Of a stretch of DNA of 64,000 nt, positions 23,392 to 34,116 are shown in pieces. The translations under genes and the position numbers were made by a program. Location of the stretch: contig NZ_JAFN01000001.1 in NCBI RefSeq assembly GCF_000526155.1, positions 3,784,264 to 3,848,263 on the forward strand, read 5' to 3'. Below the pieces are notes generated by a model. It had not been told where the DNA came from and searched no databases. It worked only from the letters and a program-made list of their open reading frames with translations. Each line of letters begins with the position of its first letter. Positions within the stretch are counted from its first letter, which is position 1. The DNA is from Deferrisoma camini S3R1 (GTDB lineage: Bacteria; Desulfobacterota; Deferrisomatia; Deferrisomatales; Deferrisomataceae).

Positions 23392-23500
23392 AGTTCAGAA
23401 GGCTGAAGGATGAGGGATGAAGGATGAAGGGCCCCCAAAGAGAGGAGGCATGTTCATCCTTCCGCCTTCTGCCTTCATCCTTCGGAAAGGGTGTGGGAAC

Positions 23501-23680
23501 ATGAGTGATCTTGACCAGAGGCTGAAGTCCTTCGCAATGGCAGCGGTTCGCATCGCGGACGGTTTGCCCCGTTGTATGGGGGCGAGTGTTTTGGGGCGGC
23601 AGTTTTTACGTAGTGCAACGAGTATTGGGGCGCACTACCGGGAGGCGCGAAGGGCGAGGTCGGACGCGGAGTTTGTGGCT
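23501..23680 (+). pseudogene. Fragment of a four-helix bundle (S23/IVP) protein gene
   Basis: The start MSDLDQRLKSFAMAAVRIADGLP and the helix FLRSATSIGAHYREARRARSDAEF match the N-terminal two helices of the four-helix bundle proteins related to 23S rRNA intervening-sequence proteins. After about 60 codons the frame leaves the family and enters unrelated sequence, so the C-terminal helices are lost. The upstream GGATGAAGG/CCTTCATCC repeats (23405-23485) form an inverted repeat before the start. Confidence 0.7.
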
Positions 23681-23918
23681 GCTGCTGGTCGCCGCACGGG
23701 ACACTCTGACGCTGGCGCTCCGCCGGAAGAAGGGCCGATCCGAGGAGCTGCTCCGGGCGCTCCGGTACGAGCGGGCCCTGGTGTACGAGGCCCTGGGCCA
23801 GCACCGCAGAGCGCGCAGCGAGTTCGAGAAGCTCTACGCCGAGGCGCCGGACTACGAGGACGTGGCGGCCCGGCTGGGCATCGCGGCCGTCACACCGCAA
23901 GGTGGTGATCGAACATGA
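23671..23918 (+). pseudogene. 3' fragment of a TPR-like protein gene
   Basis: In the next reading frame, ALRYERALVYEALGQHRRARSEFEKLYAE...YEDVAARLG is the C-terminal part of a tetratricopeptide-type protein; its N-terminal part is missing. It is fused directly to the S23 fragment at about 23672-23680. The stop TGA overlaps the ATG of the fic gene (ATGA), so the original gene may have been co-transcribed with fic or the join may be recent. Confidence 0.6.
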
Positions 23919-24976
23919 CACAAAGCTTCCAGCCCCGATTCACGATCACGAACCGCATCACCGAGGGCCTGACGCGGATCGAGCGGGTGCGCGGTTTCCT
24001 GGAAGCCGCCACCCTCTCGGAGGACTGGATCCGGGAGATGGGTGAGCGGGCGCTGGTGCTCGAGGCCCATCACACGACGCACATCGAGGGGACGCAGCTG
24101 ACCCTCGACCAGGCTGAACGCCTGATGGCCGGCGAGACGGTACCGGAAGCCGACCCCGACGATGTGCGGGAGCTTCTGAACTACCGACGGGCGTTCGATT
24201 TCGTCTCGGAATACCTGTCCAGCGGCGCACCGATCACGGAAGGGTTGATCCGCGAGATCCACAAGCGGCTGGTGGAGGGGGTGCGTGGCGGTGCTGCCGC
24301 ACCGGGCGAATACCGCAAGATCCAGAACTACGTGGTCAACTCCGCCCCCGGCGAGACGATCTACACGCCGCCACCGGCTCACGAGGTGCCGATCCTGATG
24401 GCGGAACTGGTGGAGTGGCTGAACCGGGAACGGGAGACCCATCCGGTGCTCGTGAGCGGCATCGCCCAGTTCCAGCTCGTTCACATCCATCCCTTCCTGG
24501 ACGGCAACGGCCGGACGTCGCGTCTGCTCTCTACCCTGTGCTTGTACCGCGAGGGCTACGACTTCAAGCGGCTGTTCACCATCAGCGAGTACTACGACCG
24601 GGACCGGGCCGCCTTCTACCGGGCGATCCAAGGCGTCCGGGCGCGAGACATGGACATGACCGGGTGGCTGGAGTACTTCGTGACCGGACTGGCCACCCAG
24701 TTGATGGAGGTCAGGCAACGGGGGGAACGGGTGATCCGACGGGACGTGCTCGTCCACCAGCACGATCTCTCCCCCCGCCAGGCCCAAGCCCTGATGCACA
24801 TTCTCGAACACGGGAGCATCAACATTCGGGAATTCGAGGAGCTCTGCCCGGAGGTCAACCGGCGCACACTTCAGCGAGACCTGAAAGGCATGGTGGAAAA
24901 GGGCCTGCTCGTGGAGCGGGGAACCAGCCCCACGGATCCCACGAAGCGGTACCGGTTGTCGGAAGGGGAGCTATGA
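23915..24976 (+). CDS. Fic-domain protein (putative AMP transferase) with N-terminal inhibitory helix
   Basis: A 353-residue Fic/DOC family protein. The catalytic motif [12 protein letters not shown] (H192) is intact. The inhibitory helix motif (S/T)xxxE(G/N) occurs at the N-terminus as TTHIEG (T54, E58, G59), giving a class II, self-inhibited enzyme. The flap region includes [13 protein letters not shown]. The C-terminal 80 residues look like a winged helix ([36 protein letters not shown]). It transfers AMP to a hydroxyl side chain of an unknown target. Located in an accessory patch after the CRISPR array; may have toxin or regulatory roles. Confidence 0.9.
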   Translation: MTQSFQPRFTITNRITEGLTRIERVRGFLEAATLSEDWIREMGERALVLEAHHTTHIEGTQLTLDQAERLMAGETVPEADPDDVRELLNYRRAFDFVSEYLSSGAPITEGLIREIHKRLVEGVRGGAAAPGEYRKIQNYVVNSAPGETIYTPPPAHEVPILMAELVEWLNRERETHPVLVSGIAQFQLVHIHPFLDGNGRTSRLLSTLCLYREGYDFKRLFTISEYYDRDRAAFYRAIQGVRARDMDMTGWLEYFVTGLATQLMEVRQRGERVIRRDVLVHQHDLSPRQAQALMHILEHGSINIREFEELCPEVNRRTLQRDLKGMVEKGLLVERGTSPTDPTKRYRLSEGEL

Positions 24977-25305
24977 CGAGCTGTGACACGGAGCTGTGAC
25001 AAGCTGCGGCCTGCTGCTGTGACACGCCCCACGCCGGACCGGGCAGGCCAGACCCATCCGGAGTCCGGGACGTTGGTCTAAAACGAAGCTTTCTCGGACA
25101 GAGGCGGATCGCGGAGGCGAGCGAGGAGGTTCGTCGGGACTCAGCCGGGGGTCCTGTGACCCCGGCTGCGTAGTGGAGCTTCTCCCTCGCGGAGCGGCTG
25201 GGGACCGCTGCTCTCCCTCGGTCTTTGGGGCTCCGGCCGACACCGGAGGGGATCTCCGGCCGGATTTGCGGCGATCGCCGAGACTCAAGGGGAACGTAGG
25301 GGGGC
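24977..25305. other. Intergenic region with repeat, no gene seen
   Basis: Begins with short GAGCTGTGACA repeats just after fic and contains the direct repeat at 25061-25092. No reading frame with family features was found on either strand. Confidence 0.5.
25061..25092 (+). repeat. Direct repeat flanking the toxin-antitoxin pair, copy 1
   Basis: GAGTCCGGGAC, then TTGGTCTAAAACGAAGCTTT. A close copy (GAGTCCGGGAC, ATGGGTCGAAAGCGAAGCTTT) lies at 26063-26094 in the same orientation, so the PIN/RHH genes sit between the two copies. Confidence 0.65.
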
Positions 25306-25737
25306 TCAGGCGATCCCCCACAGCCGAGCGAAGGCAGCAGGGGTAAGCAGGCGGGCAAAGGCCGGCGGGTGTCCCAGGAGGTTTCCGTCTCCGGTCACCA
25401 GCACGGCACCCGGCTCGGCGGCCAGCAGATCCCAGAGATGCCGGTCGCCCGGGTCGGGTGGAGGCTCCGGAGCGGGAACGGGGGTGCGCAGGCCGCCGTT
25501 GGCCGCGATGTCGAGCAGGACGGTGTCCACCTCGTCTCCGGAAAGGCCGTGGAGGACCTGGATCCGCGGCCGGAGGAGCACCCGGCGGTATTCGGCCAGC
25601 AGGTTTTCGATGAGCAGGTAGAAGAACCTCCCGGCCAACATGGCGTTCAGGATCCGGCAGGTGGGGGCCGTGGGTTCGCCGGTGAGCAGGCCGCTCACCA
25701 CCACGTTGGTGTCAATCACCGCGGGGGGCCGCGCCAT
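25306..25737 (-). CDS. PIN-domain protein, VapC-like toxin
   Basis: A 143-residue PIN domain. Conserved acids are D9 (VIDTNVVVSGLL), E44/E49 (ENLLAEYRRVL), D98 (PGDRHLWDLL) and D117 (VTGDGNLL), the four-acid metal site of PIN ribonucleases. The family cuts tRNA or other RNA when freed from its antitoxin. Its start overlaps the upstream RHH gene by 26 bases, the usual antitoxin-toxin arrangement. Confidence 0.88.
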   Translation of the reverse strand: MARPPAVIDTNVVVSGLLTGEPTAPTCRILNAMLAGRFFYLLIENLLAEYRRVLLRPRIQVLHGLSGDEVDTVLLDIAANGGLRTPVPAPEPPPDPGDRHLWDLLAAEPGAVLVTGDGNLLGHPPAFARLLTPAAFARLWGIA

Positions 25738-25969
25738 GGCCGCGCTCCCAGCGTGTCTCCTCGACGGCCCGGCTCAAGGCCTCCGCCTCCGTAAGGCCCG
25801 CCCGGGCCCGGGCCCGGGCCACCAGGTCGGCGGCCTCCTTACGGGTCTTGATGCCGTAGTGCTCCAGGCTCTCTTCGATGATCTGCCGGATCGTCTTGCC
25901 CCGCCGGAGGGCGGCTTCCTTGAGGGCCCGGTGCCGTTCCTCGGACAGGGTGATCGTGAGGCGAGGCAT
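25712..25969 (-). CDS. Ribbon-helix-helix antitoxin partner of the PIN toxin
   Basis: An 85-residue protein. The N-terminal MPRLTITLSEERHRALKEAA with KTIRQIIEESLEHYG is a ribbon-helix-helix DNA-binding domain, expected to repress its own promoter. The C-terminal part (AADLVARARARAGLTEAEAL) would wrap the toxin. ATG 25969 is chosen for its strong ribosome-binding site GGAGGG and because the RHH fold begins there; the frame is open further upstream without homology. Confidence 0.85.
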   Translation of the reverse strand: MPRLTITLSEERHRALKEAALRRGKTIRQIIEESLEHYGIKTRKEAADLVARARARAGLTEAEALSRAVEETRWERGHGAAPRGD

Positions 25970-26315
25970 GCTTCCCTCCTGGCAAGCGGGATGCACCAAG
26001 TCACCAAGGCACTGTATCACCCAGCCTCCCTCCGGCCAACCCCCGCTGTCCGCTCCACCGGTGAGTCCGGGACATGGGTCGAAAGCGAAGCTTTTGGGGG
26101 GAGCGAAAGGGCGGCCGGTGCTCCGGAGAGGACCCCAGAACGAACGCGCCTCCTGCTCGGGAGCGAGTCCAATGAGCTCGTTTTCGGCTCTGCAAGCATC
26201 CGGGAGGTGGGGCTGGCGAGTTTCCTGCTGGGGATCGAGGAAGGGGTACCTTCGGCGAGGGCGTCCGGGGGGACCCTGGGAGGCGGGGAACTCGTCTGCC
26301 CCCGGCATGCGTCTT
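25970..26315. other. Intergenic region upstream of the antitoxin
   Basis: Contains the second direct repeat (26063-26094) and the expected promoter/operator of the antitoxin operon, though no clear operator was pinned down. No gene seen. Confidence 0.45.
26063..26094 (+). repeat. Direct repeat flanking the toxin-antitoxin pair, copy 2
   Basis: See copy 1 at 25061. The match covers about 32 bases with a few differences, and weaker similarity extends slightly upstream (CATCCG/CACCGG). A partial resemblance (TTGAAGCTTTCTC) is also seen near 27631. Confidence 0.65.
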
Positions 26316-27500
26316 TCAGGGGGTGGCCTGACCGGCCAGCTCTCTGGCGAGAAAGGGGAGCGGCGCGGCCCAGACGCCGCCGGAAAGCGGATAGGGCTCG
26401 CTTCCCGGGTACACGACGAACCGCCGCTGCGGCTCGAGGTCCGAGCAGGCCGAGTGAAACCCGCGGGCGGGTTTGGGTGTGAGGCTCCGCTTGATCTCCA
26501 CGGCCCAAAGGGGGCCCCCAGGAAACCGAAGTAGAAGATCGATTTCGGCCCCCCCGGCCGTCCGGTAGTAGAATCCCTCGACCCCTTCAGGGGCGACCGC
26601 CAAGAGATTCTCCACCACGAATCCCTCCCAGCTCCGGCCGGCGATCGGGTGACCCAGCAGGGCGTCCAGACTCCGGAGCCCGAGCAGGGCGTGCACCAGG
26701 CCGCTGTCCCTCACGTATACCTTTGGAGTCTTCGCCAGGCGTTTTCGGACATTCGCGTGCCACGGAGGGAGGCGACGCACGAGAAGGAGATCGGCCAGGA
26801 GGTCCACGTAGGCCGACACCGTTTTCGAGGACACTCCCAGGCTTCGGGCGAGTTCGGAGGCGTTCAGCGGGGAACCCTGGAGGTGGGCGAGCATCGTCCA
26901 GAATCGCCGCAGGGTTTCCGCCGGGATCCTCCGGCCGAACTGGGGCACGTCTCTTTCGAGGTAGGTGCGCACGAAGTCCAGGCGCCACTGAAAGCTCTTG
27001 GCGTCGTCCCGTGCGAGGAAACTCTCGGGGAACCCGCCCCGGAGCCACAAGGGATCCACGGGATCCGGCTCCCCCGCGCCCATCACCTCGAGGACGTCGA
27101 ACGGTCCCAGCTCCAGGTACGACACCCTTCCCGCCAGGCTCTCCCCCGATTGGCGGAGCAGATCCAGGGATGCGGAGCCCAGAAGGAGATACAAGCCTTC
27201 CCGGTGACCTTGCCGCCTCGCCCGGTCGATGAGCCCCCGCAACGCCGGAAAGAGGCCCGGGGCGCGGTGGACCTCGTCGAGGATCGCCAGCCGGCCGAAC
27301 AGGGTGGGGAGGTATCGCTCGGCCTCCATGAGCTTGGCCCGGTCCTGCTCCGACTCCAGATCCAGGTACACCGCCTCCATCGCCTCCGCCACGGTGAGCG
27401 CAAGGGTCGTCTTTCCCGCCTGGCGGGGACCGAGGAGGACGACGGCAGGGGTGTCCTGGAGCCGGCGGAGCACCGCCGGAAGGAGGCGTCGTTGGATCAT
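26316..27500 (-). CDS. AAA_14/DUF4143 ATP-binding protein
   Basis: A 394-residue protein. Walker A GPRQAGKTT (24-32) and Walker B LAILDEVHRAP (70-80) belong to an AAA_14 ATPase. The middle has a helix-turn-helix-like part (LARSLGVSSKTVSAYVDLL). The C-terminal DUF4143 region has a nuclease-like strand pattern (GAEIDLLLRFPGGPLWAVEIKRS), resembling the PD-(D/E)XK E-x-D-...-E-x-K arrangement. These proteins are widespread in accessory regions, and their physiological role is not established. Confidence 0.88.
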   Translation of the reverse strand: MIQRRLLPAVLRRLQDTPAVVLLGPRQAGKTTLALTVAEAMEAVYLDLESEQDRAKLMEAERYLPTLFGRLAILDEVHRAPGLFPALRGLIDRARRQGHREGLYLLLGSASLDLLRQSGESLAGRVSYLELGPFDVLEVMGAGEPDPVDPLWLRGGFPESFLARDDAKSFQWRLDFVRTYLERDVPQFGRRIPAETLRRFWTMLAHLQGSPLNASELARSLGVSSKTVSAYVDLLADLLLVRRLPPWHANVRKRLAKTPKVYVRDSGLVHALLGLRSLDALLGHPIAGRSWEGFVVENLLAVAPEGVEGFYYRTAGGAEIDLLLRFPGGPLWAVEIKRSLTPKPARGFHSACSDLEPQRRFVVYPGSEPYPLSGGVWAAPLPFLARELAGQATP

Positions 27501-27650
27501 GCTTGCAAATATGGAGGATCAGTTCCTGATTTGCAAGGAATTTATGTCACCCAGGTGGCCCCATGGAGCTTTTCGTGCTCCGGAGCACCGCACGCCACGG
27601 GATCGGGTTGTTCCGCCGCCCGGGGCGAGATTGAAGCTTTCTCTGGCTTC

Positions 27651-28334
27651 TTATCCCTGGTTCCGAGGGAGCATGATGCGGGCGTCGGCGATGACGCACC
27701 GTTCCGGGCCGCAGAAGACGGGGTTGAGGTCGATGGAGTCGACGGCGGGGCCGAGGTCGTGGGCCATCTCGGAGAACCGAACGAGGAGGTCCACGAGGCT
27801 CTCCCGCTGCACCGGGGGCGCGCCCCGAAATCCTTCCAGGAGCTTCCGGGCCCGAAGCGAGTCGAGGGCGGACTCGGCGTCGTCTGGTGACATCGGGGCC
27901 ATGCGGATGGCCACGTCCTGGTAGATCTCCACGGCCGTGCCGCCGATGCCGGTGAGAACCACGGGGCCGAACTGGGGGTCGTGCTTAGCCCCCACGATGA
28001 GCTCGAGGCCGTCGGCCACCTCGTCGAGGAGCACGCCCTCGAAGCCGGGAAGCCGGGCCATGCGGCGGTACGCTTCCCGCACCCCCTGCTCGTCCTCCAC
28101 CCCCACGATCACCCCGCCCACGTCGGACTTGTGGATCACCCTCGGGGAGACGACCTTCACGACCAGGGGATAGCCGACCTCGGCGGCGGCCTCGAGCGCG
28201 TTCTCGAGGTCGCGGGCCCACGCCCACTGGGTCACGGGAAGCCCGTATTCGGTGAGGATCCTCCGGGCAAGGGGTTCGACCACCCAGCCGGCCGAGGCGC
28301 AGCTCTCCAAGATGGCGGCGGTTTGCGGCTTCAC
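27651..28334 (-). CDS. ADP-forming acyl-CoA synthetase, beta (ATP-grasp) subunit
   Basis: A 227-residue ATP-grasp domain protein. YPLVVKVVSPRVIHKSDVGGVIVGV and LIVGAKHDPQFGPVVLTGIGG are the standard ATP-grasp blocks of NDP-forming acetate/acyl-CoA ligases. With the alpha subunit it converts acyl-CoA + ADP + Pi into acid + ATP + CoA. The GTG start at 28334 overlaps the alpha stop by 4 bases and has a GGAGGG site. The length fits the small beta subunit of two-subunit enzymes rather than the single-chain fusion. Confidence 0.88.
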   Translation of the reverse strand: MKPQTAAILESCASAGWVVEPLARRILTEYGLPVTQWAWARDLENALEAAAEVGYPLVVKVVSPRVIHKSDVGGVIVGVEDEQGVREAYRRMARLPGFEGVLLDEVADGLELIVGAKHDPQFGPVVLTGIGGTAVEIYQDVAIRMAPMSPDDAESALDSLRARKLLEGFRGAPPVQRESLVDLLVRFSEMAHDLGPAVDSIDLNPVFCGPERCVIADARIMLPRNQG

Positions 28335-29701
28335 GGGTGAGCCCTCCTGGCGATGGCCTTCGCCATGTGCACGGCCCCCTGCACGGTGTGGGAGACCGGG
28401 ATGCCGTTGGTCTGGAACCCTTCGATGAAGATCCCGTACTTGTCGATGTGGGGCACGTAGGCCACGATGGTCTTGCCGGTCTCGCGGGCGATCTGGGCCG
28501 CCCGCGCGCCCACGTCGGGCGTGATGGCCGGCAGGTAGGGCAGCAGGAGCAGGATGATGCCGTCCACGTACTGCCGCCCCAGCAGGAAACGCAGGGAGGC
28601 GAGGATGTCGCGATCCGTGGCCGAACCGGTCAGGTCGACCGGGTTCCCCACCGAGGCGATGTCCCGGATGCTCGGCGAGAGCTCGTCCCGCAGGCGATCC
28701 CCGTCCTCGGCCGGGATCGTCGGCAGCACGAGGCCCGCCTCCTGGCACTCGTCCGACGCCACTGCCCCGTGGCCGCCGCTGGCGGTGACGATGCAGAGGT
28801 TGCGAAAACCCCGCGGCGAACGCGTCGAGGAGAGCGCCTCGCAAAACGCCACGAACTCCGCCTCGTCCCTCGCTTCCAGTGCGCCGGCGTGCCCGAGGAT
28901 GTCGTGGAGCACCCGATAGTCGCCGGCCACGGAGGCGGTGTGGGACGCCACGGCCCGGGACCCGCCCGGGGACCTGCCCGCCTTCATGAACACCACCGGC
29001 TTGGCGGCCCGCCCCAGGAGGTCCGCGAACTCGCGGCCGCGGCCCGGACGGAACCCCTCGAGGTAGAGGCCGACGACCGTGGTGGCAGGGTCGTCGAGGA
29101 AGAACCGGACCAGGTCCACCTCGTCGAGGGCCGCCCGGTTCCCGATGCTGACTCCCCGTGCGATGCCGGCGCCCTCCTGGGTCAGCTTGATCATGAGGTC
29201 CACCAGAATGCCCCCGCTCTGGCTGACGAGGGAGATGCCCCCGGGGCGGATCTCGATCAGCCTCTCGGGCGGCAGGAAGAAGGTGTCGAGAACGGGCGGT
29301 GAGAACACGCCGAGGCAGTTCGGTCCGATCACCGGGACGTCGTTGGCGCGGCTGATGTGGGTGACCTCGTCCTGGAGGTCCTGGCGCCCGGTCTCGGCAA
29401 AACCTCCGGAGATCACGATGGCGCCCTTGACCCCTGCCGCCACGCACTCCCGGAGCGCGTCCGGGACCCTCTCGGCCCGGATCCCGATCACGGCCACGTC
29501 CACGGGCTCGGGGACCTCGTCGATGCTCCGGTAGACGGGCTCGCCGTACAGATCCCCGCCCTTGGGGTTGATGGCGTAGGTGGCCGTGCGGTAGCGCAGG
29601 TGGTTCTTGTGGTAGATCACGTTGGCCGGGTGGAACGGGTTGGTGAGCGACACGCCGTAGACGGCGATCGATCTCGGTTGGAACAGGCGAGAAAGGTCCA
29701 T
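28331..29701 (-). CDS. ADP-forming acyl-CoA synthetase, alpha (CoA-binding) subunit
   Basis: A 456-residue protein. N-terminal CoA-binding Rossmann domain (LFQPRSIAVYGVSLTNPF, YAINPKGGDLYGEPVYRS, VIGPNCLGVFSP) followed by succinyl-CoA-synthetase-like ligase domains (ISLVSQSGGILVDLM). The conserved histidine that is phosphorylated in the family is in SHTASVAGDY. It works with the beta subunit immediately downstream. ATG 29701 gives the family start (MDLSRLFQP); the 32 upstream codons are not conserved-looking. Substrate specificity cannot be read from the sequence. 180 bases separate it from ureG, so it may be an independent unit. Confidence 0.88.
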   Translation of the reverse strand: MDLSRLFQPRSIAVYGVSLTNPFHPANVIYHKNHLRYRTATYAINPKGGDLYGEPVYRSIDEVPEPVDVAVIGIRAERVPDALRECVAAGVKGAIVISGGFAETGRQDLQDEVTHISRANDVPVIGPNCLGVFSPPVLDTFFLPPERLIEIRPGGISLVSQSGGILVDLMIKLTQEGAGIARGVSIGNRAALDEVDLVRFFLDDPATTVVGLYLEGFRPGRGREFADLLGRAAKPVVFMKAGRSPGGSRAVASHTASVAGDYRVLHDILGHAGALEARDEAEFVAFCEALSSTRSPRGFRNLCIVTASGGHGAVASDECQEAGLVLPTIPAEDGDRLRDELSPSIRDIASVGNPVDLTGSATDRDILASLRFLLGRQYVDGIILLLLPYLPAITPDVGARAAQIARETGKTIVAYVPHIDKYGIFIEGFQTNGIPVSHTVQGAVHMAKAIARRAHP

Positions 29702-29880
29702 CGTCTCCTCGCAGGGGGTTGCGCGGTCTCCGGGGTCGGTTCGGTTCGCCGGGGTGGGGCGAAGGGGGTACGCTACCGCATCGTTCGGTGGTGTCAAAGG
29801 GGGGCATTGGCCCCCTTGGTCCCCACGAGATCGGGGCTGCTCCGTTCCGGTGTTGACCCGTTTTAGCGGCCCACGGCGTT

Positions 29881-30522
29881 TCAGGCCCTCGCCCCTGTCG
29901 GGGGGAGCTGGCCAATCATCCCCTCGTGCGCGATGAACTGAACCACGGTGTCCACCCCTTCCCCTGTCTTGAGGTTTGTGAAAACGAACGGCCTATCCGC
30001 CCTCATCCGAAGCGCGTCGCGTTCCATCACCTCCAATGAGGCCCCGACGTGGGGAGCGAGGTCGACCTTGTTGATCACCAGTAGATCGGACTTCGTGATC
30101 CCCGGCCCTCCCTTTCGCGGGATCTTGTCGCCCGCCGCGACGTCGATCACGTAGATCGTCAGGTCCACCAGCTCCGGGCTGAAGGTCGCGCTGAGGTTGT
30201 CCCCGCCGCTCTCCACCAGGATCAGGTCCAGGTCAGGAAGCCGTTGGATGAGCTGGTCCACCGCAGCAAGGTTCATGGAGGCGTCCTCCCGAATCGCCGT
30301 GTGGGGGCATCCTCCCGTCTCGACGCCGATGATGCGCTCCTCGGGCAGCACCCGGTTGCGGATGAGGAACTGGGCGTCCTCCCGCGTGTAGATGTCGTTC
30401 GTGACCACCGCGACCTGGTGGCTGCCGCGCAGCCTTTTGCATATCGCTTCGATCAGGGCGGTCTTCCCGGACCCGACCGGCCCCCCGATGCCCAGGCGTA
30501 GGGGCTGCTTGTGCGTGCTCAT
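29881..30522 (-). CDS. ureG: Urease accessory GTPase UreG
   Basis: A 213-residue SIMIBI-class GTPase that delivers nickel to urease in a complex with UreF and UreD. It has the P-loop [15 protein letters not shown] (about 11-25), the nickel-binding CPH motif in [14 protein letters not shown], and [23 protein letters not shown] supplies the guanine-specificity NKxD. Last gene of the urease cluster; 25 bases after ureF. Confidence 0.97.
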   Translation of the reverse strand: MSTHKQPLRLGIGGPVGSGKTALIEAICKRLRGSHQVAVVTNDIYTREDAQFLIRNRVLPEERIIGVETGGCPHTAIREDASMNLAAVDQLIQRLPDLDLILVESGGDNLSATFSPELVDLTIYVIDVAAGDKIPRKGGPGITKSDLLVINKVDLAPHVGASLEVMERDALRMRADRPFVFTNLKTGEGVDTVVQFIAHEGMIGQLPPTGARA

Positions 30523-30547
30523 TGTCAGGCCTCCGTCGGATGGGTGC

Positions 30548-31270
30548 TCAAGAGCGAAACAACCGTGAGTACTGGACTTCGTGGAGCGCGCTGGCCATGG
30601 CCAGGCCCGGCCACAGGCATCCGATCTCGTCGTCCTTCAGGGTCAGGCCGAACCGTACGGCTTCCGGAATGACCTCTATGGCACGGGACAGGATCCTTTG
30701 GCCGGCCGTCTGGCCCAAGGGAATCAGCTTGACCGCCGCTGCCACCTGGGCCTCTGCCCAGGCCCACAGATACCCCGCAGCCGCATCGGGCAGGGGGATC
30801 TCCCAGTGGACGGTCGCCAGGGAGAACAGGGTGGCGAAGGTGGCATGGGGGTGGGCGATCCAGCCCTCGGCCTCGCCGATGCCGAGGAGGCCCAGCAAGC
30901 GGGCCAGCGCTCCCCCGACGTCCCGGTCCTCCGCCTGGAGCTCGCTGGTGTCGCGGGTCGCGTGCAGGAAGCGGCTCCAGTACGAGAGCGTCGAAGGGTC
31001 TGCCTCGGCCCAGGCCCGATAGAGGCGTGCGAAGATGGGCACATCCGTCCGTGACAGGGAGCGGGTGAGAAGCCCGAGGACCCAGTCGGAGGTCTCGCTC
31101 TCGGTCTTCACCCAGCCTGCCGCCACCGCCCACTCGAGCCCCTGCGAGTAGGCATAGGTCCCGATGGGCAGGGCAGGGCTTGTGAGCTGCATCAGCCGGA
31201 GCAGGCTCGCCGTGCCGAGCCGTTCCGAGCTACCGGTTGCCACGGGGGGCGGGGCGGCTCGGCGCACCAT
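30548..31270 (-). CDS. ureF: Urease accessory protein UreF
   Basis: A 240-residue helical protein. [24 protein letters not shown] is the UreF signature; the C-terminus [14 protein letters not shown] is also typical and binds UreG. It acts as adaptor and GTPase checkpoint in urease maturation. The start at 31270 lies within ureE (41-bp overlap), which implies coupled translation; a start at 31351 is possible but adds a proline-rich stretch without homology. Confidence 0.93.
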   Translation of the reverse strand: MVRRAAPPPVATGSSERLGTASLLRLMQLTSPALPIGTYAYSQGLEWAVAAGWVKTESETSDWVLGLLTRSLSRTDVPIFARLYRAWAEADPSTLSYWSRFLHATRDTSELQAEDRDVGGALARLLGLLGIGEAEGWIAHPHATFATLFSLATVHWEIPLPDAAAGYLWAWAEAQVAAAVKLIPLGQTAGQRILSRAIEVIPEAVRFGLTLKDDEIGCLWPGLAMASALHEVQYSRLFRS

Positions 31271-31733
31271 GGCTGTGGTCCTTCGCGGGGGAGGCGACGG
31301 GCGTCGGGTGGGGGGATGCGTAGGGGCCGGTCTCGGGCTCGAACCGCGCACGCTCCCGAACGACCTTCAGCCCGAGCCTTCCCACCAGATCGTCCAGCAC
31401 GTGGTCATGCCCGTAGCGGACCCATCGGTCTCGGATCTGCAGGGGAACGTGGCGGTTGCCCAGGTGATAGCAGGCCCTTGCCAGAAGCAGCGGATCACCG
31501 GTGTGCGCGGTGGAGACCTCCTCCGCAGCAGCCTGCACCCGGATCAGCAGGCCGTTCTCCGCCTGGAGAAGATCGCCGTGGCGCAGCACCCGTCCCCGGG
31601 GTAAGAGGAGGGCCACCTCCACTCCGTTGTCCAGGCGGGCGCGCTGGCGTCTTTTTTGACGGAGCGCGAAGGGCAAGGTGAGGGTGGCGTCCGGCCTCGC
31701 AGGCCCGTCCATCCATTGGGTCACGCGGAGCAT
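31230..31733 (-). CDS. ureE: Urease nickel chaperone UreE
   Basis: A 167-residue protein. The UreE N-terminal domain (LTLPFALRQKRRQRARL, VALLLPRGRVLRHGDLL) is followed by the metal-binding domain: LARACYHLGNRHVPLQI contains the conserved His that bridges nickel, then HDHVLDDLVGRLGLKV. The C-terminal tail carries several histidines (SPHPTP, DHSHGA) but is not strongly His-rich. Lies 7 bases after ureC. Confidence 0.93.
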   Translation of the reverse strand: MLRVTQWMDGPARPDATLTLPFALRQKRRQRARLDNGVEVALLLPRGRVLRHGDLLQAENGLLIRVQAAAEEVSTAHTGDPLLLARACYHLGNRHVPLQIRDRWVRYGHDHVLDDLVGRLGLKVVRERARFEPETGPYASPHPTPVASPAKDHSHGAPSRPAPRGNR

Positions 31734-31740
31734 GGCGCCC

Positions 31741-33440
<1,700 letters not shown>

Positions 33441-33444
<4 letters not shown>

Positions 33445-33758
33445 CGGTCGCCCTCCAGCGCCCCCATCACCTTGCCGTTGAACCCGTACACCCGTCGCGC
33501 CCCACCGTACTCGACCAGCTCCACCTCCCTCTGCTGACCCGGCTCGAAGCGCACGGCCGTGCCCGCGGGGATGTTGAGCCGGAACCCGAGCGCCGCCTGC
33601 CGGTCGAACCTCAGCGCCTCGTTGACCTCGTAGAAGTGGTAGTGGGAGCCCACCTGGATCGGCCGGTCTCCGGTGTTGACCACGACCAGGGGCCGCGTCC
33701 TGCGGCCCGCGTTCAATACCACCGTTCCCTCTGGGGTCAGGATCTCGCCGGGCTTCAT
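33441..33758 (-). CDS. ureB: Urease beta subunit UreB
   Basis: A 105-residue subunit. [39 protein letters not shown] and [16 protein letters not shown] are the strictly conserved UreB blocks. Separate from UreA, as in the three-subunit bacterial urease. Nine bases after ureA. Confidence 0.97.
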
Positions 33759-33767
33759 GGGACCTCC

Positions 33768-34070
33768 TCACCGAATCGGGGCGTGGACCGTCACCAGCTT
33801 GGTTCCGTCGGGGAAGGTGGCCTCCACCTGCACCTCGGTGATCATCGAGGGCACCCCCTCCATCACATCCTCGCGGCGGAGAAGGGTGGTGCCGTAGTCC
33901 ATCAGCTCGGCCACGCTGCGGCCCTCACGGGCCCCTTCGAGGATCGCCGCTGAGATGTATGCCACCGCCTCCGGGTAGTTCAGCCTGAGGCCCCGCGCCT
34001 TGCGGCGCTCGGCAACCAACGCGGCGGTGAAGAGCAGAAGTTTGTCCTTCTCGCGGGGGGAAAGCTCCAT
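33768..34070 (-). CDS. ureA: Urease gamma subunit UreA
   Basis: A 100-residue subunit of standard length. [40 protein letters not shown] and [21 protein letters not shown] identify UreA. ATG 34070 has the site AAGGAGG upstream. 46 bases separate it from ureD. Confidence 0.97.
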   Translation of the reverse strand: MELSPREKDKLLLFTAALVAERRKARGLRLNYPEAVAYISAAILEGAREGRSVAELMDYGTTLLRREDVMEGVPSMITEVQVEATFPDGTKLVTVHAPIR

Positions 34071-34116
34071 GGCTGCCTCCTTGGTCTTCGTTGCCCTGGA
34101 CCCGTGCCGAGACGGG

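Noticed and set aside
27651-29701. Succinyl-CoA synthetase SucCD
   Set aside because: The split (long alpha with CoA-binding plus two ligase domains, short ATP-grasp beta) and the SHTASVAG histidine context match ADP-forming acyl-CoA synthetase, not SucCD.
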